NCBI RefSeq assembly: GCF_041080655.1
Contig: NZ_CP163525.1
Span: 5,518,001-5,582,000 of the forward strand
Reading direction: 5' to 3'
Source: Streptomyces sp. CG4
GTDB taxonomy: Bacteria; Actinomycetota; Actinomycetes; Streptomycetales; Streptomycetaceae
DNA length: 64,000 bases
Part shown: positions 43,566 through 51,174 of the stretch, piece after piece
Layout of the letters: the number at the start of each line of letters is the position of its first letter
How positions within the stretch are numbered: position 1 is the stretch's first letter
Program-made: the position numbers and the translations under genes
The notes under the pieces: generated by a model
Told to the model about the DNA's origin: nothing
Databases searched by the model: none
What the model saw: only the letters and a program-made list of their open reading frames with translations

Positions 43566-44378
43566 TTGCACACCCTGGAGAGCGCCACGCTGGCAGTGCC
43601 GGGGGCGCGGCTGTACTTCGAAGTGCGCGGCACCGGACCGCTGTTGCTGCTCATCCCGGGTGGCGCCTCCGACGCCGAGGTCTTCCGCGACCTGGCCGAC
43701 GAGCTCGCGGCTTGCCACCGCGTGGTCACCTACGACCCACGCGGCATCTCCCGCAGCCGCCTGGACGGGCCGCCGCCCGAACCATGGCTCGACATCCAGA
43801 CCGACGACGCCGCACGGCTGCTCGACCACCTCGCCCGCAACGGTGAGACTCTGCAGGTGTTCGGCAGTTGCGCCGGCGGGCTCATCGCCCTGGAACTCAT
43901 GGTCCGCGATCCGGAACGGGTCCGGCTGGCCGTCGTCCACGAGCCTCCCGCCGTGGGGCTGTTGCCGGACGCGGCACGGCACGCCGCCTTCTTCGACGAG
44001 GTGTACACGACGTTTTGCCGGGAAGGCGTCCCAGCGGCCTTGGACGGGTTCCGGGCCCTCTTCGGCGGCAGGCCCGCCCCGAAGCTCCGCGAAGCGGCCG
44101 ACAACAGCGAGTTCTTCCTCTCCCACGTGATGCTGCCCTCCTCCCGCTGCGTGCCCGACCTCACCGCGCTGGCGGCCGTGGCGGACCGCATCGTCATGGC
44201 CGGCGGCCGGGAGTCGCGCACCTACGACGTGCACCAGCCGGCGGCCTTCCTCGCACAGCATCTCGGCCGGGAACTGGTCGAGTTCCCCGGCGGGCACGTC
44301 GGCTACGCCAAACACCCCGCCACGTTCGCGCGGCAACTCGCGGGGATTCTGGCTGCACCACGGCCCGCGGCCTGCTGA
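43566..44378 (+). CDS. Alpha/beta-fold hydrolase, TTG start
   Basis: The 270-residue enzyme has the fold's oxyanion segment LIPGGASD and the nucleophile elbow FGSCAGG (serine). A late acid lies near MAGGRES and the catalytic histidine in GGHVGY. YDPRGISRS is also typical. Substrate unknown. The TTG at 43566 follows GGAGAG. It lies 6 bp before the next gene and probably forms an operon with it. Confidence 0.87.
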   Translation: MHTLESATLAVPGARLYFEVRGTGPLLLLIPGGASDAEVFRDLADELAACHRVVTYDPRGISRSRLDGPPPEPWLDIQTDDAARLLDHLARNGETLQVFGSCAGGLIALELMVRDPERVRLAVVHEPPAVGLLPDAARHAAFFDEVYTTFCREGVPAALDGFRALFGGRPAPKLREAADNSEFFLSHVMLPSSRCVPDLTALAAVADRIVMAGGRESRTYDVHQPAAFLAQHLGRELVEFPGGHVGYAKHPATFARQLAGILAAPRPAAC

Positions 44379-44384
44379 CGCGCC

Positions 44385-45644
44385 GTGCGCATCCTGATGG
44401 GAGCCCAGAACTGCGGCTTCGGCCCGGCTTCCGTGCTCGTCGCCGTCTCCCGGCTGCTCCGCGGACACGAGCGAGTATTCGTGGGAGACAGCGTTGCGGC
44501 AGCGTTCGCCCGCCGCAACGCCAGCGCCTTCGATGCCGTCCACGAGCTCAGCGAACCGTCCGGGAACGGATCCGTACTCCTGGACCGTCTGCTCGCCGAC
44601 AGCGACCACGTCGTCTCCGCCATGGACGCCGACCTCGTCCTGCGCGCGGTCGTAGCAGGCCGGCCTGTGGTCCTGGTGGACTGCCTGTTCAGTTTCTGGC
44701 AGCACCGCACCCCCCTGACACGGATCCACGAGCTGTGCGTGACCGTTCCCCGCACCTCCTTCCCCGCGGCGAGCCGTCACCTGTCCCGCCTCTCGCCGCA
44801 CGAACGCGTCCTCGCCGCCCACCTGCTGGCCGACCACAGCGTGGTCCAGAACTTCCCCGGCGTTTCCCGGCGCATGGCCGAGTTCACCGACGCCGGCACG
44901 GGCCGCACGATGCTGCTGACCGGCCCACTGGTCGACCTGGACGGCCTGGCGAAAGCGCCAGCAGGTGAACGGGCGGCCGGCGGACCGGACTACGACCTGC
45001 TGATCAACACCGGCGGTTTCAAGAACTTCCTCCTCGACTTCGAGGTCAACAACGACTACCTCCGGCTCATCGACCGCTGGATCCCGGATCTGCTCACCGA
45101 CTGGCCCCGGTTCACCCGCGTCCTGGTCTGCGGAGGCCCGTACGCCGGACACCGTGCCGGCAGCCACCAGACCTCCGCACGACGTGTCGACCGCCGCTTC
45201 GTCCCTCAGCGCGAACTGCTGCGGCAGGTGGCGAGAACACCGCACTCTCTGCTGGCTCCCGGCCTGTCGGCGCTCCACGAGACCACGCTCCTGGGCCAGT
45301 TGCCTCTGGCACTCCCCGACCAGCACTACGCGCACACGTTCACCATCCGCAACCTCGCGGACACTCTCTTCGGACGCCTGGCGGCCCGGTTCGCCGATGT
45401 CCTGCCCGGCCACGCATTGCCCGAGGACGACTACTCCGGCACCCAGGCCCTCGTGGCCGTCGCCGGCAAGATCCTGGAGAACGACGACCTGTACGCGCGG
45501 TTCCGCAGCACCTTCAACGAACGTATCGAGCAGTACCTCTTCCTCCCACCAGAACAGCGGCGCGCAGGAGTGGCGGAACTGCGCCACCTCCTTGACGGTC
45601 CTCCCGCACCCTCCGTGATCGCCTCGCTCCTTACGGCCCAGTGA
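44385..45644 (+). CDS. Glycosyltransferase-like protein (GT-B type), function uncertain
   Basis: The 419-residue product begins MRILMGAQNCGFGP, like the nucleotide-sugar GT-B enzymes. A second half includes DLLINTGGF, VLVCGGPY and a Gly-Leu-Ser-x-Leu-His-Glu segment (APGLSALHETTLLG) typical of donor sites. It resembles cytosylglucuronate-synthase-type proteins of nucleoside antibiotics, but I am not sure. The GTG at 44385 follows the hydrolase stop by 6 bp. No other nucleoside antibiotic gene is nearby. Confidence 0.6.
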   Translation: MRILMGAQNCGFGPASVLVAVSRLLRGHERVFVGDSVAAAFARRNASAFDAVHELSEPSGNGSVLLDRLLADSDHVVSAMDADLVLRAVVAGRPVVLVDCLFSFWQHRTPLTRIHELCVTVPRTSFPAASRHLSRLSPHERVLAAHLLADHSVVQNFPGVSRRMAEFTDAGTGRTMLLTGPLVDLDGLAKAPAGERAAGGPDYDLLINTGGFKNFLLDFEVNNDYLRLIDRWIPDLLTDWPRFTRVLVCGGPYAGHRAGSHQTSARRVDRRFVPQRELLRQVARTPHSLLAPGLSALHETTLLGQLPLALPDQHYAHTFTIRNLADTLFGRLAARFADVLPGHALPEDDYSGTQALVAVAGKILENDDLYARFRSTFNERIEQYLFLPPEQRRAGVAELRHLLDGPPAPSVIASLLTAQ

Positions 45645-45691
45645 CCGGGGCGACAGCATCCACATACCAATCCCCGGGTGGTCCCCGGCGA

Positions 45692-45719
45692 GAGAGGGAA
45701 CGCGGACGCGTTCCCTCTC
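45692..45719. terminator. 13-bp stem hairpin, probable terminator
   Basis: Arms 45692-45704 and 45707-45719 are perfect complements. It lies between the convergent glycosyltransferase-like gene and the 110-aa gene. Confidence 0.7.
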
Positions 45720-45751
45720 CGACGCGGCGCGTAGAGCGGCTCGCCCTGCCC

Positions 45752-46084
45752 TCAGCGAGCTTCGCGCCGGGCCCGATCCAGGGCCTCGGCAGCAGCATCC
45801 GCGGCGAGCTGCCTGATCTCCTGCGGCGGCTCTCGCTCGTCGAGGACGAACAACCGGCTGCCGGTCGGGTGTGTGGTCGTCTTCCAGCCGAGACGGCGCC
45901 CCGCCGCCCGAGCGGCCCGCCGGACGTCCTTGAGTTCACCCATCTCTGCGAGATCGTCGCCGCTCAGGACCAGCTGCCCGTAGTGGCCCTCGTACTCCGG
46001 CTTCAGAGCGGCCCGCATCAGCGACTCAAGACGCTCGACCAGGTTCTCGTACCGGCGCCGGGCCAGCTCACCCTTGACGGGCAT
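45752..46084 (-). CDS. Conserved hypothetical protein beside the tRNA site
   Basis: The 110-residue soluble protein begins MPVKGELARRRYENLVERLE and contains GHYGQLVLSGDDLAEMGELK and LGWKTTTHPTGSRLFVLDER. I recognise it as a conserved Streptomyces type but not its function. The ATG at 46084 follows GGGGAG by 9 nt. It lies downstream of the tRNA-derived repeat on the same strand. Confidence 0.75.
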   Translation of the reverse strand: MPVKGELARRRYENLVERLESLMRAALKPEYEGHYGQLVLSGDDLAEMGELKDVRRAARAAGRRLGWKTTTHPTGSRLFVLDEREPPQEIRQLAADAAAEALDRARREAR

Positions 46085-46144
46085 CCTGCACAGCTCCCCA
46101 CCATCCGCGCGCACGGCATGTGTGCCATATGTGTGCTGCAAGCG

Positions 46145-46181
46145 CAGGGCCCCTCCCGTCCGCTGGACGGAAGGGGCCCTG
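46145..46181. terminator. 17-bp stem terminator next to the right tRNA fragment
   Basis: Arms 46145-46161 and 46165-46181 are complementary with one mismatch and a 3-nt loop. Read leftward it follows the tRNA-Arg 3' half, as at the left repeat, although the hairpin sequences differ. Confidence 0.75.
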
Positions 46182-46196
46182 ACCTGGTGTTTCTCT

Positions 46197-46240
46197 GTGC
46201 CCCCGGCAGGATTCGAACCTGCGACACCCGCTTTAGGAGT
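46197..46240 (-). repeat. tRNA-Arg(CCT) 3' half, right copy of 44-bp direct repeat (att-like)
   Basis: Identical over 44 bp to 23161-23204 and in the same orientation. The 5' half of the tRNA is again missing: DNA beyond 46240 does not continue with a D arm. The two copies bound 23 kb of mainly metal-related genes. Confidence 0.85.
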
Positions 46241-46242
46241 GG

Positions 46243-46376
46243 GATCGAATCCTTGCCGGGGAGTGTTCGACGATGCCGCGCGGTGCTGTTCTACCTGATC
46301 AGCGCCACGCGGCATCGTGACCGATCCCGCTCATGACACCCTGTGCCGGACCATCCGCTCACGCATCGCTCACGCA
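46243..46376. repeat. 134-bp diverged direct repeat, left copy
   Basis: It begins with GATCGAATCCTTGCCGGG directly after the tRNA-Arg fragment and ends in CTCACGCATCGCTCACGCA. Bases 50978-51111 match it over the same length at roughly three quarters of positions. The remaining DNA to the crp start at 46748 (about 370 bp) shows no gene. Confidence 0.7.
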
Positions 46377-46747
46377 GAGGAGGCTGCTGACCAGTGCGTT
46401 CGCTCCGTCTAGCGCGGCTCGACCTTCGGCCCGAAGTGGAGTTTGTGCGACCTCGGCGAGCCTTCAGTATCCACTCCCGCATACGTCGTGTCGGCGCCTG
46501 ACCATCAATGCCCTAGCGAGCATGGCACTGAACGTTTCGCTTTAGGGGTGACGTTGTGGATGCCGAGATAGGTGTATAGCGGGGATACGCGGGTCACGCT
46601 GTCGTCGCAGACCAGCCGCCTCGGTCATATATCGGAGACCACGTGAGCCGCTGGTGCAGTAGCTGTCCGTGCACACGCTCTATCTGCTCGGATCCGGCTC
46701 TGATTCCCTGACCGGGAAGGCACCTGGGTTCGACCACGAGGTGGGGT

Positions 46748-47482
46748 ATGGAGCGCGCGACCCATGGGACGGCACGGAGCTGCACGGATGGCATCGGCGA
46801 GCGGCGGCCTGTCCGCTTCCTCTGGAGCCTGTCACGTCCGGTCCGGGAGGAACTGCTGAGTATCGGTTTCCCCAAGCAGTATCCGCCCGGGAAGAAGATC
46901 CTGGTGGAAGGGGAGGCGGGCGATCATCTGGTGCTCCTGAGGGCCGGCTGCGTGAAGGTCACCGGCACGCTTGGCAACGGGCATGAAACCCTGATCGCCA
47001 TCCGGGTCGGCGGAGACGTGGTCGGGGAGATGGCCGTGCTCGACGACATGCCCAGGTCGGCCACGGTGACGGCGTGCGACGACGTCGACGCGCACGTCGT
47101 CCAAGGCCGAGCGATGCGGAGCTTCCTCGACAAGTGTCCCGAGGCCGCCATTCAGATCGTGCGGCTCAGCAACCGCCGCCTGCGTACGGCGAATTCCTGG
47201 CGCATCGCGTTCGGTGAGTTCCCCGTTCGAGTGCGGCTGGCCCGTGCGCTCGCTGAACTGGCCGAGAACTACGGCCGATGCATCGGCTCGGACACCGTGA
47301 TCTGTCTCGACCTCACACAGATCGAACTCGCCGCACTCATCGGAGCGAAGCTGAGGGCGGTACAGAAGGCGCTGGCGGGTTTTCGCGACCAGGGGATCGT
47401 CCGCACCCGCGGCGGCGAGATGGGAGTGATCAAACTGGACCGCCTCCGGGCGATCGGACGCCTGCCGATGACCGGTCGTTGA
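46748..47482 (+). CDS. Crp/Fnr-family regulator with cyclic-nucleotide-binding domain
   Basis: The 244-residue protein has a cNMP-binding beta barrel at about residues 25-140. Its phosphate-binding cassette is close to ideal: GE at 93-94 and RSATV from 103, the residues that hold the cyclic phosphate in true receptors. A Crp winged helix follows (LTQIELAALIGAKLRAVQKA). GAGGTGGGG precedes the ATG. It is the first gene in front of a nucleotidyl-cyclase-like gene, so it may sense that enzyme's product. A conserved cassette argues against a ligand-free Fnr-type role. Confidence 0.85.
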   Translation: MERATHGTARSCTDGIGERRPVRFLWSLSRPVREELLSIGFPKQYPPGKKILVEGEAGDHLVLLRAGCVKVTGTLGNGHETLIAIRVGGDVVGEMAVLDDMPRSATVTACDDVDAHVVQGRAMRSFLDKCPEAAIQIVRLSNRRLRTANSWRIAFGEFPVRVRLARALAELAENYGRCIGSDTVICLDLTQIELAALIGAKLRAVQKALAGFRDQGIVRTRGGEMGVIKLDRLRAIGRLPMTGR

Positions 47483-47587
47483 CGGGACCTGGAAACCGCA
47501 TTTTTGCGGCCTGCTCGGAGGTTCCGGCCCACCGGCCGCACAGTGGGCGTGCAACGCAAGCAACTGTCCACTCTCATCGAGCAGGTG

Positions 47588-48388
47588 ATGGTTCACATGA
47601 CGTCGCACCCGACCGTCCGTCCCTGGGGCAAGCCCCGGCCGGACGTCACCAGCCGCCTCTGCCTGGCGGCGGACATCGAGCAGTACAGCCGCTTCGACAC
47701 TCCGGACCAGCGGGCCGCGCAGGCCCAACTCGCCAGGGTGCTGCGGATGGCGGCCGAGCGCAGCGGGCTGGACCACGGCAGGTGGTCCACCCAGCCGCAG
47801 GGCGACCTGGAGTTCGCGGTTCTCCCGCCCGGCACTCCCGAGCAACTGGTGTTGGGCGCGTACGTCACGCACCTGGCGGCCGAGCTCGGCGGCTACAACG
47901 CCACCCGCCGGCCCGCCGAGCGGATGCGGCTTCGGCTGGCCATCGACACCGGCGTGGCCACCACGGCAGCCCTGGGCTTCTCCGGCCCCGCCCCGATCGC
48001 GGTGGCCCGCTACCTGAACGCACCCGAGGTGAAGGAGGCCCTGGCGGCCGCCAGGTCGGCGAGCCTGGCCGTGGTGGTCTCCGACCGGCTCTACCAGGAC
48101 GTGGTGCGCTCGGGATTCCACGGGCTCGCCCCGGAGCACTACCGCCGCATCCATGTGCGGCAGAAGGAGTTCGCTGGGTACGGCTGGCTCCGGTTGCCCG
48201 GAGTGGACCCGAAGGACGCGCGGGACCCCTGGCCGGGTGCGCCGGAGGACGGGCCGCGCCCCCCGGCGCGAGCGGAGGAGCGGGGGCAGCCGAGCTTCGT
48301 GCAGAACGACGTTCACGGCACCGCCATCCAGGGCGTGATCCATGGATCCGTCGTCCACGGGGCGGTGCCTGGCGGGGCAATCCGATGA
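47588..48388 (+). CDS. Class III nucleotidyl-cyclase-like protein with C-terminal Gly/Val amyloid-like motif
   Basis: The 266-residue protein has a cyclase homology domain at residues 20-200. Both metal-binding aspartates are in place, D29 in LAADIEQYS and D73 in QGDLEFAVL, 44 residues apart as in active enzymes. In the later AVARYLNAPE segment the arginine is kept but the usual asparagine is not, so activity may be altered. A Pro/Glu-rich linker leads to residues 239-266, QNDVHGTAIQGVIHGSVV and on to GG, resembling bacterial RHIM/BASS amyloid signalling motifs. The start is uncertain: ATG 47588 was chosen, but GTG 47543 or 47549 and a TTG at 47504 are in frame. Confidence 0.7.
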   Translation: MVHMTSHPTVRPWGKPRPDVTSRLCLAADIEQYSRFDTPDQRAAQAQLARVLRMAAERSGLDHGRWSTQPQGDLEFAVLPPGTPEQLVLGAYVTHLAAELGGYNATRRPAERMRLRLAIDTGVATTAALGFSGPAPIAVARYLNAPEVKEALAAARSASLAVVVSDRLYQDVVRSGFHGLAPEHYRRIHVRQKEFAGYGWLRLPGVDPKDARDPWPGAPEDGPRPPARAEERGQPSFVQNDVHGTAIQGVIHGSVVHGAVPGGAIR

Positions 48389-48681
48389 GCGACGACCCGC
48401 CTGCCGGAGGCTGCACATCGTGCGAGAACGCGGCGGGCCACAACCGCCAGGAGGGCACCCGGGGCCTCTCCGTCCAGGGCCGGACCGGCGATGTGCACTA
48501 CTACGCCGCCGCCTGCGATCACCATTCCGCCGCGAGCGCGCGGCGGCGCATGGCCGGCTTCTCGCCGGTCCCCTACGAGACGCTGCGTGAGGAGTTGCAC
48601 CGGATCGTCCGGGCCTGCTCACGCATCGTGGACGACCTGCGTGACGACACCGACGACTCGGGAGGTTCGCCATGGGACTGA
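48385..48681 (+). CDS. Small unknown protein in the cyclase operon
   Basis: The 98-residue product has a Cys pair (CTSC), a short Gly/Val segment (GLSVQGRTGDVHYY) that may be a second amyloid-like or adaptor stretch, an AACDHH motif, and a charged helical C-terminus. Its ATG overlaps the cyclase stop (ATGA), and its own stop overlaps the next gene by 10 bp. No family is recognised. Confidence 0.65.
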   Translation: MSDDPPAGGCTSCENAAGHNRQEGTRGLSVQGRTGDVHYYAAACDHHSAASARRRMAGFSPVPYETLREELHRIVRACSRIVDDLRDDTDDSGGSPWD

Positions 48682-49418
48682 TCCCCTACAACCGGATGTT
48701 CGACGTGCTGGAGCACCTGTTCCGGCCCGCCGACCTGCCCTTCCCGGTCACCACGGCCGACGGTCCGGCCCGGATCTCCGCCCTGGCGGCCCGGCGGGCG
48801 CTGTATGGCAGGTCGGCGGACCCGCAGCTCCGCGAGGAGATCTGGCGCGAGGCCATCGGCGCGGCGCAGCGCGACACCGACGCGGCCGGAGCTGACCGGC
48901 TTCTGGCGCTCTGGCTGGCCCTGCCCGCGATGCGGGCCACCCTCTACCGGATCGCGATCCGGTGGCCGATCGACCGGCGGGAGCTCGAATCCGAGTCACT
49001 GTGCACCCTGTTGGCAGTGCTCGCGGACGTCGATCTGCAAGCCCACGAGGTTGGCCTCGCACTGCTGCACCCCGCCGGTAACCGGGTGTGGGCGTTCGCC
49101 CGGGCCCGCATCCGGGAGCGACCGGCGGCGGACGTCGCGGCGCTGGCCGCCGCCCACCTGGCCGTGGAGGCACCCGCGGAGTCGCCGGTCGGCGACTGGC
49201 GGGATGGCTGGGAGCTGCGGGTGTCGCCGCCTGCCCGGCCTGACGGCCTGTCGGCGACAGTGCGGTTCAGCGTCTCACCCGAGCGGCTGGAGAGCTTTCG
49301 ACTGGGTGAACTGGCAGGGCACCTGGGCCTCGGGGAGATCGTGCACCGGGCGCGGCGTCCGAGTGAGGGCAGCCGGATCGGCGCCCTGTCGCTGCGTCCG
49401 GTCGGAGGGAGGGGTTGA
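48672..49418 (+). CDS. Unknown helical protein in the cyclase operon
   Basis: The 248-residue protein is rich in Ala, Leu and Arg and predicted helical. LWLALPAMRATLYRIAIRWP followed by ELESESLCTLLAVLADVD resembles the sigma-like helical segments of some Streptomyces proteins, but there is no full sigma domain. The ATG at 48672 has GGGAGG 7 nt upstream. The stop shares TTGA with the next start. Function unknown. Confidence 0.65.
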   Translation: MGLIPYNRMFDVLEHLFRPADLPFPVTTADGPARISALAARRALYGRSADPQLREEIWREAIGAAQRDTDAAGADRLLALWLALPAMRATLYRIAIRWPIDRRELESESLCTLLAVLADVDLQAHEVGLALLHPAGNRVWAFARARIRERPAADVAALAAAHLAVEAPAESPVGDWRDGWELRVSPPARPDGLSATVRFSVSPERLESFRLGELAGHLGLGEIVHRARRPSEGSRIGALSLRPVGGRG

Positions 49419-49723
49419 CTCCGCGCTCCGGCACCTGGCTGTCGTTCGGCGAGGCGTTCGACCTGCCGTTGGTCGTCGACCTGCGCACCGCCGCCCGCGC
49501 GCTCGGGCTCTGCCCCGCCACCGCGTACAAGCTCATCCACCAGGGCGGCTTCCCCTGTTCTGTGCTGCGCTTCGGACGGCAGTACCGGATTCCCACCGCT
49601 GACCTGCTGCGGGCGCTCGGGATCGAGGAGCGCCCCGTCTACCCGGCCGATATGCGAGCCGGCGCCGAGTTCGCGGAACAGCACCACCAAGCAACGCAGT
49701 TCGAAACGGAGGACTACGCATGA
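49415..49723 (+). CDS. Excisionase/MerR-type helix-turn-helix protein, TTG start
   Basis: The 102-residue protein has one winged helix-turn-helix of the excisionase type (DLRTAARALGLCPATAYKLI, then FPCSVLRFGRQYRIP). It may regulate the operon or an element. The TTG follows GGAGGGAGGGG and overlaps the previous stop. Its own stop overlaps the ATG of the effector gene. Confidence 0.8.
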   Translation: MTPRSGTWLSFGEAFDLPLVVDLRTAARALGLCPATAYKLIHQGGFPCSVLRFGRQYRIPTADLLRALGIEERPVYPADMRAGAEFAEQHHQATQFETEDYA

Positions 49724-50829
49724 GCATCGTGGCCGTCGCTGGTCCGGAGTCCGACGAGGCGCCGATGACGACCTGCTTCGTCATCGCGCCCATCGGCAAC
49801 GAGCACGCCCCGGACGGGAGTCCGGAGCTCCTGGCGTTCGAGGAGAACCTGGAGATCTACGAGAAGGTGATCCTTCCCGCCTGCGCCAAGAAGGGCATCG
49901 TCCCGGTCCGGGCGGACGGGATCGCCGACCCGGGCGAGATCACCGAGCAGGTCTGCCGGCACCTCTTGCAGGACGACCTCGTGATCGCCGACCTCACCGG
50001 GGGCAATGCCAATGTCGCTTATGAGCTCGGGATCCGGCACCTGACCGGCAAGCCCATCATCCACATCGGCGAGAACGGGCAGCTGCCGCTCGATCTCTCG
50101 CTGATCCGGACGATCATGTTCAAGCGCAGCCGGAGCGGGCTGGTCAGGGCGCGGCGGGACCTGGAGAGCGCACTGGAGGGTGCTCTGCACAATGGGTTCG
50201 AGCCCCTGACCCCGGCCCGGATCCTGTTCGGGCTGCCGGCGGCGCTGCCGGCTGTGGTCGAGGCGGAGCCGGACGATCCGGAGGCGCCCGGGCTGATCGA
50301 CCAGTTCGCCCGGGTGGAGGAGCAGATGGAGGCGATGACCGAGACCACGGAGGCGATCACCGGGTTCATGGCGGTGATCACCGACGCCGTCGTGCAGATC
50401 GGTCCCGTGATGGAGCGGGCCTCCCAGCCAGGGGTGCCGATGGGCGCGTGGCTGCCGGCCATGACCGAGTTGGGGAAGGCGATGGCTGAGCCGGCCTCCG
50501 GTCTCCGGGAGGCGTGCACCCGTTTCGCCGGGCAGATGGTGGAGATGGACGCGGCAGCCCAAACGGCGTTCGACGTCATCGCGACGATGCCGCCCGAACA
50601 GCGCACCGGGCCGCCGACTGGGTTTCTGGAGCAGATGGTCGGCATCGCCGAGTCCACCCACGAGGTGGTCGGCGTGCTTGGCGAGGTTGAGGTCTGCATG
50701 CGATGGGTGGCGAAGATGAGCCGGGAGCTGCGGGCGCCCGGCCGGGACATCTCGGCCGCGGTCAAGCAGGTGAGTGCCGCGATGACCCGGATCGCTGACT
50801 GGGAGCGCCGGGCCCGCGAGCTGATCTGA
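49720..50829 (+). CDS. Nucleoside 2-deoxyribosyltransferase/TIR-like effector protein
   Basis: The 369-residue protein has an N-terminal nucleotide-processing domain (about 16-135): FVIAPIGNE, then DDLVIADLTGGNANVAYELG with the expected catalytic Glu at 102, and GKPIIHIGENG. Related domains act on nucleosides or NAD in bacterial conflict systems. About 200 helical residues follow, rich in Met and Glu, with no known fold. ATGA overlap links it to the helix-turn-helix gene, and a terminator follows. I infer a toxic effector controlled by the upstream signalling proteins. Confidence 0.75.
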   Translation: MSIVAVAGPESDEAPMTTCFVIAPIGNEHAPDGSPELLAFEENLEIYEKVILPACAKKGIVPVRADGIADPGEITEQVCRHLLQDDLVIADLTGGNANVAYELGIRHLTGKPIIHIGENGQLPLDLSLIRTIMFKRSRSGLVRARRDLESALEGALHNGFEPLTPARILFGLPAALPAVVEAEPDDPEAPGLIDQFARVEEQMEAMTETTEAITGFMAVITDAVVQIGPVMERASQPGVPMGAWLPAMTELGKAMAEPASGLREACTRFAGQMVEMDAAAQTAFDVIATMPPEQRTGPPTGFLEQMVGIAESTHEVVGVLGEVEVCMRWVAKMSRELRAPGRDISAAVKQVSAAMTRIADWERRARELI

Positions 50830-50837
50830 CCGCCCGG

Positions 50838-50872
50838 CAGGTGGCCTCGGCGACAGCTGCCGGGGCCACCTG
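50838..50872. terminator. 14-bp stem terminator ending the cyclase/effector operon
   Basis: Arms 50838-50851 and 50859-50872 pair along 14 bp with one G-U pair around a 7-nt loop, starting 9 bp after the effector stop. Confidence 0.75.
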
Positions 50873-50977
50873 TGCCGCCCACCCGTCGGCCGGGTGAGCC
50901 GCGCGATCGGCTCACCCGTGGAAGCCCTCGCCCGCTGAGCGTGGTCGGGTCCTTCGTTTGCCCTGGTGAGCGAGTGC

Positions 50978-51111
50978 GATCGAATCCTTGCCGGGTGGTG
51001 ACTGGCGCCACCGCGTGATGCTGTTTTGCCTGGTCAGCGCCATGCGGCTGGGTATTCCATCCGGCTCATGACGCGCCGTGCCGGACAGCCCGCTCACGCA
51101 TCGCGCACGCA
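50978..51111. repeat. 134-bp diverged direct repeat, right copy
   Basis: It shares GATCGAATCCTTGCCGGG, a central CAGCGCCA-GCGG block and the CGCTCACGCATCG block with 46243-46376, in the same order and spacing. The tRNA half that precedes the left copy is absent here. Together the two copies enclose the six-gene operon. Confidence 0.7.
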
Positions 51112-51174
51112 CCGAGCCCGTCTTCTCGGCGTCGCGAGGGTGAAGGGCCGCACCGCACAAGTGCACGACGCGGG

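Noticed and set aside
43359..45665. Long minus-strand open frame of 768 codons
   Set aside because: It is the complement of the hydrolase and glycosyltransferase-like genes, which have good ribosome sites and motifs on the plus strand.
46291..46482. Minus-strand small ORF in the repeat region
   Set aside because: Its sequence follows the non-coding 134-bp repeat, is Arg/Ser-rich and has no ribosome site.
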